48,004 nt of DNA, from assembly GCA_012523295.1 (NCBI GenBank), contig JAAYIT010000139.1, positions 1 to 48,004 of the forward strand. The letters are read 5' to 3'. The translations under genes were made by a program, and so were the position numbers. The notes below the pieces were generated by a model. That model saw only the letters and a list, made by a program, of their open reading frames with translations. It did no database searches and was not told where the DNA came from. Positions 19,537 to 28,852 of this stretch are shown piece by piece. The stretch comes from Porphyromonadaceae bacterium (GTDB lineage Bacteria > Bacteroidota > Bacteroidia > Bacteroidales > Paludibacteraceae). Within the stretch, counting starts at the first letter, position 1; each line of letters begins with the position of its first letter.

Positions 19537-19580
19537 TCAGCTAAGTTCAAGATAGAAATGCGAAAAATTAGACCCTAAAT

Positions 19581-19598
19581 ACTCTTTATATGAAGAGT
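19581..19598 (+). other. Intercistronic hairpin between susD2 and the GH31 gene
   Basis: ACTCTT and AAGAGT flank a 6-nt loop. No T-run follows, so this is more likely a processing or stability hairpin than a terminator. It marks the border between the transport genes and the hydrolase genes. Confidence 0.4.
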
Positions 19599-19657
19599 GA
19601 CTGATAACTGTTTCGACATCATTCACAGCTTTGCAATTTTTTATAAAACAAAAAATA

Positions 19658-21463
19658 ATGAAGATAAAACTAATAACATCCATTCAAAGTATTATTCTTA
19701 TTTTATCGGTTATTCTATGCGTATCCTGCGTGGAAAAAACTAACCGAAATATAGTTTCAATCGATATCGCCGTGGCAGATACGAATGTAGTCTTGCCGCC
19801 CGCGTGGGCTTTCGGGATGCTTTATGGCGGATATACCAATCAGGCACAGACCATTGAGCGTGTCGATGAAATAATAAAGCACGATTATCCTATCGATGCC
19901 TATTGGATTGATTCGTGGTTCTGGAGCTTCGACAACAAGGGAGCAGGTCCCGCAAAATACATCGATTTCGTAGCCGATACCGTTGCTTATCCTGACAGAG
20001 AAAAAATGTGGAGCTATCTCGAGGAGCGAAACATCAAAGGCGGTTTCTGGACGTGGGATTGCATTTTTGAAACCGGAAACGAAGAGGCTTTCAAGGATTT
20101 TGATGAAAAAGGATTTTTTAAAAATAAATACATAGAAACTAACTCCTGGCACAACTACAGTACTACCACTGCCATGTTTGAAACAACGGGAAGCAAAAAA
20201 GGAACGCTCTGCGGGAATATTGATTTTAAAAATCCGGAAGCGGTAGCTTACTTCAAGCAGCAGATGAAGCCGTTTTTTGATGAAGGCGCCGATTTCCTGA
20301 AATTAGACCGCACGTCTGCCATAAGCGTTTGCAAAACGATGTTCGAAATCACGCAGGAATTAGGGAAGGAGACTAAAGGACGGGGTTTTATCCTCTCGCA
20401 TACGGGAGGACAGGAAACCGAAGAGTACAAGCGTTATCCCGGAAAATGGACGGACGATACCCGTTCCGATTGGAACATCGAAACGCCTACCAAAGATTTT
20501 AATTCATGGGTGCCGAGAGTGGCTTTTAAAGAAAATATCGCTATGTTTACCGACACTGCAAAGAGAAGCAGTGAAATTCCTTTTATGACAAACGATGTGG
20601 GCGGTTTCGACATGGGAAAAACCGACCAATTGGATGAAGAATTATACATCCGTTGGGTACAATTTTCTACTTTTATCCCCATTGTCGGCGTTTTTTCGCA
20701 ACCCGAAAATCCTACCGGCAACATGGCGTATAAGTACTCCCCGCAATCGGACAGCTTGTTCCGCCGGTATGCACATTTGCGTATGCAACTTTTCCCTTAC
20801 ATCTATTCCTATGCCCACCAAGTGCGGCTGAAAGGCGAACAAATGATGCGGGCGGCACACACTCCCTTTGAATATCATTTTGGGAACGAGCTTTTGGTAG
20901 CGCCCGTGTATGAACAATTTGCAACATCGCGTGAAATCCTTTTCCCTGACGGTGAATGGATTGACTTTTGGGATAATGTTAGGTATCCGGGCGGTGAAAA
21001 AGCAACGGTTTCTGCGCCTATTGAAAAAATCCCGCTTTTTGTGCGAAAAGGAGCCATCATCCCGATGAGGAAATACGCATCGTCCATCGAAAGGGGAACA
21101 AACGACACGTTGGATATCCATATCTATCCCGGAAAAGAAAGCACTTTTACGTTAATTGAAGACGACGGTGTCAGCAACGATTATCTCTCCGGAAAATTTA
21201 CGATGACTACCCTGCATCTTTCCAAAACAAACAACGGAGCGGAACTGACTATATCGCCCTTAGAAGGATATTATGAGGGCATGCGTCCCAAACGGACGTG
21301 GCGCATCTTGATTCATGGCAATTACGGCATAAAAGAAATAGAAGCCAATTCAAACTCGCTCTCATTTACAAAGGAAAGTAATAATCACTATGCTTCCGGT
21401 TATATCACGGAAAAAAAATCGAAAAAACTCTCTTTCATAATTCATTATGCGGAAAAAAATTGA
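19658..21463 (+). CDS. GH31 family alpha-glycosidase, lipoprotein
   Basis: 601 residues from the ATG at 19658; an upstream in-frame TTG at 19631 would displace the signal peptide. The lipidated cysteine is residue 24 (LCVSCVEK). The catalytic barrel shows YPIDAYWIDSWFW, the nucleophile D217 in FLKLDRTS, and the acid/base D267 in KWTDDTRSDW, where D267 aligns with the Asp of the usual WxGD. The GH31 C-terminal domain is clear: LFPDGEWIDFWDNVRYPGG and KIPLFVRKGAIIPM. The family includes alpha-glucosidases, alpha-xylosidases and related enzymes, and I cannot set the specificity. It is compact, lacking a long N-terminal extension. It is the first of the PUL hydrolases. Confidence 0.9.
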   Translation: MKIKLITSIQSIILILSVILCVSCVEKTNRNIVSIDIAVADTNVVLPPAWAFGMLYGGYTNQAQTIERVDEIIKHDYPIDAYWIDSWFWSFDNKGAGPAKYIDFVADTVAYPDREKMWSYLEERNIKGGFWTWDCIFETGNEEAFKDFDEKGFFKNKYIETNSWHNYSTTTAMFETTGSKKGTLCGNIDFKNPEAVAYFKQQMKPFFDEGADFLKLDRTSAISVCKTMFEITQELGKETKGRGFILSHTGGQETEEYKRYPGKWTDDTRSDWNIETPTKDFNSWVPRVAFKENIAMFTDTAKRSSEIPFMTNDVGGFDMGKTDQLDEELYIRWVQFSTFIPIVGVFSQPENPTGNMAYKYSPQSDSLFRRYAHLRMQLFPYIYSYAHQVRLKGEQMMRAAHTPFEYHFGNELLVAPVYEQFATSREILFPDGEWIDFWDNVRYPGGEKATVSAPIEKIPLFVRKGAIIPMRKYASSIERGTNDTLDIHIYPGKESTFTLIEDDGVSNDYLSGKFTMTTLHLSKTNNGAELTISPLEGYYEGMRPKRTWRILIHGNYGIKEIEANSNSLSFTKESNNHYASGYITEKKSKKLSFIIHYAEKN

Positions 21464-21518
21464 ATCGGGTAGGGGGTGTCGAATGTTAAATTGGAAAACA
21501 ATGAATCCTCATTTCAAT

Positions 21519-22355
21519 ATGATAAATAAAACATCAATCCTGCTTTTTGCTATACTTGTTTTCATGGCTTGCGCTAATAGGAAGGCAAATCAGTTATCCT
21601 ATGAAACCATTGTTACTCCCACCGGCGAATGGCAGTTGGTTTGGAACGATGAGTTTGACTACACCGGTTTTCCCGATTCAACAAAATGGAGTTACGACAC
21701 CAAAGGAAACGAAACCGGCTGGGGAAACAACGAAGCGCAGTATTATACCGCCTACGATTCGGCAAATGCTTTTGTACAGAATGGTGTGCTTACCATCACT
21801 GCAAAAATGGACAGTATGGGCGGAAAACGCTACACTTCTGCACGGCTCATTACCAAGGAGAAAGGCGATTGGCTTTACGGTCGTTTCGAAATCCGCGCCA
21901 AACTGCCGACCGGAACGGGTACCTGGCCTGCTATCTGGATGCTGCCAACCGATTGGGAGTACGGCGGATGGCCCGCCAGCGGTGAAATAGACATTATGGA
22001 GAATGTGGGCTACAACCCCGATACGATAGTGGGAACCGCCCACACAAAGAGCTATAACCATATGTTCGGTACGCAAAAAAGCGGAACGATTTACGTGCCG
22101 ACAAGCTATACCGATTTTCATGTGTATGCATTGGAATGGACGGAAAAAGAGTTTCGTCTCTACGTGGATAACGTGCATTATTATACTTACAATAATAAAG
22201 ATACGGATTTTGCTGAATGGCCCTTTGATAAACGTTTTCACTTGCTAATAAATTTAGCAATCGGAGGAAACTGGGGAGGAAAAGAAGGGATTGATGATTC
22301 GCTGTTTCCGCACCATTTTCTGGTCGACTATGTCAGAGTTTATCAATCTAAATAA
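21519..22355 (+). CDS. GH16 family endo-beta-glucanase (laminarinase type), lipoprotein
   Basis: 278 residues from the ATG at 21519. In-frame ATGs at 21447, 21483 and 21501 exist, but 21519 gives a compact signal MINKTSILLFAILVFMAC with the lipidated cysteine at residue 18. The catalytic motif SGEIDIMENVG holds nucleophile E156, D158 and acid/base E161, the ExDxxE form of bacterial GH16. WNDEFDYTGFPDSTKWSYD, NNEAQYYT, WPAIWMLP and WEYGGWPASGEIDIMEN are typical of endo-1,3-beta-glucanases (GH16 subfamily 3). It probably cuts beta-1,3-glucan at the cell surface into pieces for the SusCD systems. The neighbouring GH3 would finish them. Confidence 0.9.
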   Translation: MINKTSILLFAILVFMACANRKANQLSYETIVTPTGEWQLVWNDEFDYTGFPDSTKWSYDTKGNETGWGNNEAQYYTAYDSANAFVQNGVLTITAKMDSMGGKRYTSARLITKEKGDWLYGRFEIRAKLPTGTGTWPAIWMLPTDWEYGGWPASGEIDIMENVGYNPDTIVGTAHTKSYNHMFGTQKSGTIYVPTSYTDFHVYALEWTEKEFRLYVDNVHYYTYNNKDTDFAEWPFDKRFHLLINLAIGGNWGGKEGIDDSLFPHHFLVDYVRVYQSK

Positions 22356-22364
22356 TTACGGATA

Positions 22365-23030
22365 ATGAAAAAAATAGGTTTATTTCTGATCATCATTTTA
22401 GCGATTCAGTGTACTGAACGACCGGGAAACAATCACTTGCTTATCATCGGCGACTCCAACGGCGCCGCAAAAGACGGCTGGGTTACCGAATTGATGAAAC
22501 TGCGTGCATATGACCTGTTCCTTAATCTCTCCATTGCCGGCAACACCATCGGCTTCGATAATCTGGACAAGGATACGCTGAACACGAAGAAAAATATCGC
22601 GAGCTATTTGGAAAGGGGAAAAGATTCGTTAGAGAGAGTCGATAAAATTTTGATATGGCTCGGCACAAACGATTGCAAGACCGTTTTCAAAGATAATCAG
22701 GATGTTGTGATAAACAATTTAGATACCATTCTTTCAATAATCGACGCGTATCCTTTCAAGAAAAAACCGCGTGTCTATCTGATCGCGCCCACGCCTTTTG
22801 CGCCCGATTCGTTGCTCTCCGAAAAATACCACGGGGGTGAAGAGCGGCTTTCTCGCTTAATCCCGCAAATGGCTGAAACGGCGCAACGCCGAGATGTCCC
22901 TTTTCTTAATTTGCACGACTCCATTCTTGCCGAGTATCCGCAGATGCATAAAGACGGCGTACATTTAAATGAATACGGCGCAGCAAAAGCGGCGAAAATT
23001 ATAAATACTTTTATCCATGAAAACAAATAG
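22365..23030 (+). CDS. SGNH/GDSL hydrolase, lipoprotein (first)
   Basis: 221 residues with the lipidated cysteine at residue 16 (LAIQCTERP). The SGNH blocks are complete: GDSN with nucleophile S31, a glycine/asparagine in SIAGNTIG, GTND at 100-103, and D197/H200 in KDGVHLNEYG. This fold covers esterases that remove acetyl or other acyl groups from glycans, and some lipases. In a PUL, deacylation of the substrate is the natural guess. It starts 9 nt after GH16 and overlaps the next gene by 14 nt, so the two are translationally coupled. Confidence 0.85.
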   Translation: MKKIGLFLIIILAIQCTERPGNNHLLIIGDSNGAAKDGWVTELMKLRAYDLFLNLSIAGNTIGFDNLDKDTLNTKKNIASYLERGKDSLERVDKILIWLGTNDCKTVFKDNQDVVINNLDTILSIIDAYPFKKKPRVYLIAPTPFAPDSLLSEKYHGGEERLSRLIPQMAETAQRRDVPFLNLHDSILAEYPQMHKDGVHLNEYGAAKAAKIINTFIHENK

Positions 23031-23736
23031 AAACATTGCTATTCTCGTTTTGCTGATGATTGCTTTTTCGTCATTTCACTGTCCGAAAAAGCCGGCAATC
23101 TTTGTGATTGGCGACAGCATTTCCATTCAATACGGTCCCTACCTGAAAAAATATACTGCCGGAAAATTCGATTACGACCGAAAAAGAGACCAAGGTGAAG
23201 CGATGAAAAATTTGGATAATCCGGTGGGCGCCAACGGCGGAAATTCCCGCATGGTAGTGGAGTATCTTACCGAATTTCTGCATAACGATACGTTGAAACC
23301 CGATATTTTCCTGATTAACTGTGGGCTTCACGATATAAAAACCAATCCGAAAACGGGGGAAAAGGATATTCCGGAAGAAGAATACACGCATAACATCGAA
23401 AAAATCATCAAGTTAGTCCTGCAAGCCGGAAGACAGATGATTTGGATACAGTCAACGCCCGTAAACGACTCCATTCACAACAGCAAGCGAATCGGTTTTT
23501 ACCGTTACAACCAAGATGCACTACGGTACAATGCCATTGCAGACAGTTTGTGTCGAGAAAACGGTGTTTCGGTAATCGATTTGTACGCGTTTTCCGAAAA
23601 ATTCCCTTTGGAGGCTTATCAAGACCATGTACATTATGCTGAAAAATACAGAGAGTTGCAAGGGGCCTATATAGCCGGTTTTTTGGAGCATTTTATTACC
23701 ATTTCAAACGAAAAAAATAAAACCATCCGAAAATGA
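23017..23736 (+). CDS. SGNH/GDSL hydrolase, variant block III, lipoprotein (second)
   Basis: 239 residues; a probable lipid anchor at C22 (FSSFHC). Nucleophile S34 lies in FVIGDSISIQYG and the oxyanion glycine/asparagine in GANGGNSRM. D203 and H206 lie in YQDHVHYAEKY. The GxND block is altered to GLHD (103-106), so the usual asparagine is a histidine. Some SGNH families tolerate this, but activity should not be assumed. It is not a copy of its upstream neighbour; the two share little sequence. The start overlaps the previous gene by 14 nt, and the stop overlaps the GH3 start in an ATGA, which suggests translational coupling through all three. Confidence 0.8.
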   Translation: MKTNRNIAILVLLMIAFSSFHCPKKPAIFVIGDSISIQYGPYLKKYTAGKFDYDRKRDQGEAMKNLDNPVGANGGNSRMVVEYLTEFLHNDTLKPDIFLINCGLHDIKTNPKTGEKDIPEEEYTHNIEKIIKLVLQAGRQMIWIQSTPVNDSIHNSKRIGFYRYNQDALRYNAIADSLCRENGVSVIDLYAFSEKFPLEAYQDHVHYAEKYRELQGAYIAGFLEHFITISNEKNKTIRK

Positions 23737-25964
23737 ATAAGTATAAATTAATCATTGTCACGCTTTTAAGTGTCTGTCTTCTTGCAGTTGCGTCGGCACA
23801 GGAAAAAAGCATACATCTCAAAGTAAAAGACCTTTTGTCGCAGATGACTTTGGAAGAGAAAGTCGGACAGATGAATCAGTACACGAGCGATTGGATTGTT
23901 ACCGGACCCATCACGCAGGACGGCGACAAGCAAAACCAAATCCGAAACGGCCAAGTTGGGAGCATGCTCAATGTCAGAGGCGTGAAACACACGCGGGAAT
24001 TGCAGGAGATAGCCTTGCAGAGCAGGTTGAAAATTCCGTTGCTTTTCGGGTTGGATGTAATTCACGGTTACCGCACTATTTTTCCTATTCCGTTAGCTCA
24101 GGCAGCGAGTTGGGATTTGGATATGATTGAAAAATCGGAAAGAATCGCCGCCATTGAAGCCGCGTCAGGCGGTGTACACTGGACATTTGCTCCTATGGTC
24201 GATATTACCCGCGATCCACGTTGGGGACGGGTGATGGAAGGCTCCGGCGAAGACGTTTATCTCGGTTCGCAAATAGGTGCGGCGCGCGTAAGAGGTTTTC
24301 AGGGAAAAGGGCTTGGCAATACGGATGCAATCATGGCGTGTGCAAAGCATTTCGCGGCTTACGGAGCCGCTGTCGGCGGGCGGGACTACAATTCGGTCGA
24401 TATGAGCCGCAGACAGCTTTGGGAAACCTACCTGCCACCTTTCAAAGCCGCCATTGATGCGGGCGCGGCAACTGTTATGAATTCATTCAACGACCTAAAC
24501 GGCGTTCCGGCAACAGCAAGCCGGTATCTTCAACGCGATATACTCAAAGGCAAGTGGAATTATCCAGGATTTGTGGTCAGCGATTGGGGCTCTATCAATG
24601 AAACCATCGCGCATGGTTACTCTAAAAACGCCAAAGACGCGGCTTTTCATTGTGTCATGGCGGGGAGCGATATGGACATGGAGAGCCGTGCCTACAAAAA
24701 CAATCTTGTGCAGTTGGTAAAAGAAGGAAAAGTGCCGGAAAGCGTAGTTGATGATGCTGTAAGTAGAATTTTGCAGAAGAAATTCGAACTCGGTCTGTTT
24801 GATGACCCTTTCAAATTTTGTGATGTAGATAGAGAAAAAGCGAATTGGGATAACCGGGAGTATTTAGAAACGGCAAGGGATATGGGAAGGAAAAGCATTG
24901 TGTTGCTGAAAAACGAAAATAATTTGCTGCCGTTGGATAAAAATACGAAAACAATAGCGCTGATTGGTCCCCTTGTGAAAGCTGTGAAAAGCAACTTGGG
25001 ATTCTGGAGCGTAGAGTGGGAGGATGATGAGTCGAGAATTGTCTCTCAATGGGACGGCATTAAACAAAAAATTAGCGCCGGTTCAAAACTGCTCTATGCA
25101 AAAGGGTGCAATATAAATGACGACGACACAAGTGGTTTTGATTAATGTGTTGCCGTAGCTGAAAAAGCGGATATCGTGATTATGAGCATCGGCGAAGAAT
25201 ACGACATGAGCGGTGAAGCCAAAAGTCGCAGCGACATCCGGATTCCGGGTGTGCAGGAGGAGTTGGTGAAGAAAATCGTCGCTACGGGCAAGCCGGTGGT
25301 AGTGATGATCAATGCGGGGCGTCCATTGACGTTTGAGTGGATTTCGGATCATGTCCCCACTGTGATGTACACATGGTGGTTGGGTACGCAAGCCGGAAAT
25401 TCCATTGCCGATGTATTGTTCGGAGATTACAATCCTTCGGGAAAACTTCCGATGACTTTCCCGCGTACGGTGGGGCAAGTACCCATTTACTACGACCATT
25501 ACCGCACGGGACGTCCAGCGCTGAACGATAGTAATGTTCTTTACAAATCGGCTTACATTGATCTTTCCATTTATCCGAAATATCCTTTTGGATACGGATT
25601 GAGTTATACAACCTTCGTGTACAGTGATTTTTCGTTAAGCGCAGACCGCCTGCATGCCGATGAAAAACTAACGGCATCGGTGAAAGTGGAAAATACAGGG
25701 AATTACGACGGAGAAGAAGTGGTTCAGTTGTATATCCGTGATTTGGTGGCGTCGGTTGTGCGTCCGGTGAAGGAGTTGAAAGGTTTTCAAAAAATCATGC
25801 TGAAAAAAGGAGAATCGAAAACCGTTACATTTGAGATTACACCGGAAATGTTGAAGTTTTACAATAGTGATTTAGTGTACGATTGGGAACCGGGAGAATT
25901 TGAAATTATGATCGGGACAAGCTCCCGCGATGTGATGACAAAGAAGGTCAATTGGGAAAAGTAA
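23733..25964 (+). pseudogene. GH3 beta-glucosidase split by one in-frame stop
   Basis: Read through, the gene would give 743 residues, the normal size of BglX-type GH3 enzymes. The signal peptide ends at ASAQ. The N-terminal barrel has LLFGLDVIHGYRTIFPIP, DPRWGRVMEG, KHFAAYG and the nucleophile D284 in GFVVSDWGS. The stop is TAA at 25143-25145 (codon 471), between DTSGFD and CVAVAEKADIVIMSIGEE. The same frame then continues without a gap through the alpha/beta sandwich domain and the fibronectin-like C-terminal domain (EEVVQLYIRDLVASVVRPVKEL). One base change (from GAA, CAA or AAA) would explain it. It may be a real nonsense mutation or a sequence error. If real, the product lacks the domain that supplies the acid/base and is probably inactive. 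It overlaps the previous gene by 4 nt. Confidence 0.88.
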
Positions 25965-26146
25965 ATGGATTTTTGATTTTTGGATTGAGTGTATGAAACC
26001 AGAAATTGTACCGGCCGGCGGGATTTGTAATTCCTCCAACTGAAAATCTTATCATTTTCTCACAATGCCGGCACAGTCAAAAGCAGGAAAGTGTCCGACA
26101 GGCAATTAAGTTGCCTCGGTTATGATTTTCAAGCACCGGGCAGGGG

Positions 26147-26530
26147 TCAAACTCCTACTTTTCTCCTTAAATCTTCCATATGCTTATTCCAAAGCAATGT
26201 CAGATCATCAACATCTTCGGGCTCAGCAAATTCAGTTACCAATAAACCTACGTGACCTGTTAACGGCTGCGTAACTATTTTCATTTCGAAATAGGCGTCA
26301 GTACCTTTATCTTCTTCCCACTGGAAACGGATACTTTTTCCTTCTATGGTTTCAAGAAGATATGCGCTTTGATCATGTTCGTCCCATGTAAAAGTGTACA
26401 GGTCGTCTTCAACTGTCACTCCGTCAGAAAACCATTCAGAAAGTCCGAGTGGACTTCCAATCATAATCCATAATATATGCTCTGCAGCATAATTCAAAGG
26501 ATACTCGAGGGTTATTTTTTCTTTTTTCAT
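26147..26530 (-). CDS. START-like (SRPBCC-type) domain protein of unknown function
   Basis: 127 residues from the ATG at 26530. A longer frame begins at 26614 inside cdd, but the family starts with MKKEKITLEYPLN. Features of the Bacteroidota START-like family are LWIMIGSPLGLSEWFSDGV, a central strand YTFTWDEHDQSAYLLE, SIRFQWEEDKG, and a closing helix LTLLWNKHMEDLRRKVGV. The fold forms a pocket for a hydrophobic ligand. The substrate is unknown and no catalytic residues are evident. It follows cdd by about 60 nt on the same strand and is probably co-transcribed. It converges with the PUL. Confidence 0.75.
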   Translation of the reverse strand: MKKEKITLEYPLNYAAEHILWIMIGSPLGLSEWFSDGVTVEDDLYTFTWDEHDQSAYLLETIEGKSIRFQWEEDKGTDAYFEMKIVTQPLTGHVGLLVTEFAEPEDVDDLTLLWNKHMEDLRRKVGV

Positions 26531-26588
26531 CCGCATAAATAGTTTAATCGGATGGAGCCTGTAATCTATACAAGCTTCACACTGGTTA

Positions 26589-27071
26589 TTATTTTTCCAA
26601 ATTCTCTTTCCCAAAACTAAACGGGAGTAAAGACCTTACATTACTGAGAATGTAGGTTTTCTCCGTCCCGTACATTATAAATTCTATGTCTTTTCCGAAT
26701 CTGTTTTCAGTTTCTAACAGCACTTGCCGGCAGCCGCCGCAAGGCGAGATAGGGTCTTTCAAGAAATCACCATTTGTGAATGCGGCAATGGCAATGGTCT
26801 TTACAGGTACATCGGGATATTGTGAGTTCGCATAAAAAACAGCGGTCCGCTCGGCACATAGCCCAGAAGGAAATGCCGCGTTTTCCTGGTTGTTACCGCC
26901 AATGATTATCCCGTTTTTAAGCAGTACGGCTGCACCAACTCTGAAATTGGAATATTCAGCATACGCGTTTTTTGTCTGTGATTTTGCTTCTTCGATTATT
27001 TCAGTGTATTTTTCAGGAATTTCAGAAGTTTTATATTCTGTATATTTAAATTCGTTTGTTAGTATATTCAT
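26589..27071 (-). CDS. cdd: Cytidine deaminase
   Basis: 160 residues. It hydrolyses cytidine and deoxycytidine to uridine forms (pyrimidine salvage, cytoplasm). The zinc site is C72-A-E74 (GLCAERTAVF) and PCGGC (C111, C114), and E74 is the proton shuttle. YSNFRVGAAVL and GGNNQENAAFPSGLCAER are the substrate-binding parts. The length fits the homotetrameric class, with about 20 extra residues at the N-terminus. The ATG at 27071 opens a clean frame. The START-like gene lies downstream. Confidence 0.93.
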   Translation of the reverse strand: MNILTNEFKYTEYKTSEIPEKYTEIIEEAKSQTKNAYAEYSNFRVGAAVLLKNGIIIGGNNQENAAFPSGLCAERTAVFYANSQYPDVPVKTIAIAAFTNGDFLKDPISPCGGCRQVLLETENRFGKDIEFIMYGTEKTYILSNVRSLLPFSFGKENLEK

Positions 27072-27435
27072 AGTGGAAATATGCCGATACTTATTTTAAT
27101 GGTTGTTTTTGTCAACGAGGTGGTCTTGACTCTTCTCGCAATGTCAATCAGACGCTTGTAGCGGTATTTTGCATTATTAAGTCACAATGGTCAATGCCGC
27201 TGAAAACGGCAGCGCCCTATTTACTAACAAAATTATTAAAGTCAAGACAACTTCAATACATGAAAGAGAAAAGTTATATCGCGTTTCAAATCATAATTAT
27301 TTCTCTTCTTTTGTTTTTTACCTTCTAAAAATGAAGGGTACGAGTACAAATATATAAAATAAATTAACATAATCCGCTTTTTTCGAGAATAAGTTTTACA
27401 TTTGTATGATAATATTTTACTGAAAATTTAGAAAA
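27072..27435. other. Intergenic region between divergent cdd and the glucosaminidase gene
   Basis: No gene is visible. GTCTTGAC (27123-27130) and GTCAAGAC (27241-27248) form a perfect inverted repeat 110 nt apart, with the same arms as the repeat at 101-137. A -7 box TACATTTG lies at 27397-27404 before the glucosaminidase gene. The rest is AT-rich. Confidence 0.5.
27397..27404 (+). promoter_or_regulatory. -7 box TACATTTG before the glucosaminidase gene
   Basis: An exact TAnnTTTG match 32 nt before the ATG. No clear TTTG lies at the -33 position. Confidence 0.5.
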
Positions 27436-28365
27436 ATGAAAAAAACCGCGCTTATCCTCTCTATATTAATGCTTGGGCTGGTAAAAAGTTTTGCTCAAAC
27501 TATGCATAAAGCTTATTTAGACTATATTCTCAAGTATTCCGAAATTGCAATCGAACAACAGCGGCTGCATCGAATTCCTGCCAGCATCAAACTGGCTCAA
27601 GGACTTCTGGAATCTGCCGCCGGGATGGGCGAATTAGCGCAACTTTCGAACAACCACTTTGGAATCAAGTGCAGCAACTGGACCGGAGAAAAAGTGTATG
27701 CCGATGATGATGCGAAAGGCGAGTGTTTCAGAAAATACCGTACTGTGCGTGATTCTTACGAGGACCATTCAAGCTTTTTGGTGAATCGTCCGCGCTACGC
27801 CGCGCTTTTCAGGTTAGAGCCAACGGACTATATCGGCTGGGCGCATGGTCTGAAGTCTGCCGGATACGCTACTGACCCGAATTACGCGCGTAAATTGATA
27901 AAACTGATTGAAGACTATGATCTGCACAAATACGATATAGGACAGACTGTGGATATGGCTATTGCCGACTCTAAGCACAATGCGGAAACGTACGTATGGA
28001 GCACGGCTTCTGTTACTACGCTGAAAGGGCATGATTTATATAGAAATAATGGTGTGAAATGTGTGTTTTCTGAAGCAGGTGATACATTTGCAAGCATTGC
28101 CAATGAGTTTCAAATATCGGAGAAGAATATCTTGAAATTTAACGACTTAAAGGAAACACGCGAATTGGAACCGGGTACCATAGTCTATCTTTCCATGAAA
28201 AGGAGAACTGCAGCTAAAGAGTTTGATACTCATGTGGTTAAAGAGGGGGAATCACTCTTTAGAATCAGTCAGAAATATGGAATGAGGCTAAAGAGTTTGT
28301 ATGATTTGAATAACATCCCGTATAATGAAGGAGCAAAGTTGGGAATGATATTAAAGTTAAGATAA
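27436..28365 (+). CDS. Glucosaminidase (GH73-type) with C-terminal LysM domains
   Basis: 309 residues. The signal peptide ends at SFAQ (about residue 21). The N-terminal mannosyl-glycoprotein endo-beta-N-acetylglucosaminidase-like domain (about 25-165) has the catalytic E59 in KLAQGLLESAAG, then NNHFGIKCSNW and YRTVRDSYEDHSSFLV, the usual peptidoglycan hydrolase pattern. Two LysM-type modules follow: a degenerate one (about 210-255, AGDTFASIANEFQISEKNI) and a clear one (about 265-309, VKEGESLFRISQKYGMRLKSL). It should bind and cut peptidoglycan in the periplasm. In Bacteroidota this architecture is a standard cell-wall turnover enzyme. Confidence 0.9.
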   Translation: MKKTALILSILMLGLVKSFAQTMHKAYLDYILKYSEIAIEQQRLHRIPASIKLAQGLLESAAGMGELAQLSNNHFGIKCSNWTGEKVYADDDAKGECFRKYRTVRDSYEDHSSFLVNRPRYAALFRLEPTDYIGWAHGLKSAGYATDPNYARKLIKLIEDYDLHKYDIGQTVDMAIADSKHNAETYVWSTASVTTLKGHDLYRNNGVKCVFSEAGDTFASIANEFQISEKNILKFNDLKETRELEPGTIVYLSMKRRTAAKEFDTHVVKEGESLFRISQKYGMRLKSLYDLNNIPYNEGAKLGMILKLR

Positions 28366-28422
28366 AAATAAAGTTTGTCCCCGTTTCTAAAAAATTTGCT
28401 TCCCGAATAGCTCACATTTTAA

Positions 28423-28437
28423 ATGTGGATAGTGATC
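28423..28437. other. Palindrome CACATTTTAAATGTG before the DciA-like gene
   Basis: A near-perfect 15-nt palindrome (7-bp arms, one central base) about 60 nt before the start of the DciA-like gene. The loop is too short for an RNA hairpin without opening some pairs, so a DNA operator is possible. No regulator is known. Confidence 0.3.
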
Positions 28438-28496
28438 TGATAACTAATTACATACTCTTGGTTGGGGAAATTCCGAACAGCAAAAGAGCCTTATAA

Positions 28497-28787
28497 ATGC
28501 GACGTAAAAACACTGAAAAAATAAGTGATATTATTTCCCGGGTATTGAAACAAAACAGCCTGGATGAAAGACTATATGAGACACGGGTTATAAATTCATG
28601 GTCGGTTGTTTTGGGTGAGAATATTATGAAATACACCTCCAATCTTTATTTTAAAAATAAGAAACTGTATGTTAAGTTAACCTCTTCGGTGCTTCGTAAT
28701 GAGCTGTATTTGACACAAGAAGAAATAAAAAAATCATTGAATAAGCACGTCGGAGTGGAAGTGGTGGAAGAAATTATTTTTCAGTGA
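28497..28787 (+). CDS. DUF721 (DciA-like) protein
   Basis: 96 residues with the DUF721 pattern: ISDIISRVLKQNSLDERLYETRVINSWSVVLG, then YTSNLYFKNKKLYVKLTSSVLRNELYL, ending in an IIF-type strand. The domain is shared with DciA, which loads the replicative helicase in bacteria that lack DnaC. In Bacteroidota this short form is found widely and may play that role; that is family inference, and activity is not shown. Its 131-nt upstream gap holds only the palindrome at 28423. Confidence 0.8.
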   Translation: MRRKNTEKISDIISRVLKQNSLDERLYETRVINSWSVVLGENIMKYTSNLYFKNKKLYVKLTSSVLRNELYLTQEEIKKSLNKHVGVEVVEEIIFQ

Positions 28788-28852
28788 TACAGCTTAATTC
28801 GCCGTCATTTGAACAAAACAAACAGTTGAAATAAAAAGATTCATAATTAAAA

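Noticed and set aside
25131-25160. Programmed stop-codon readthrough or a reassigned code in GH3
   Set aside because: TAA ends many genes in the window, and no recoding signal or relevant structure is apparent. A nonsense mutation or sequence error is simpler.
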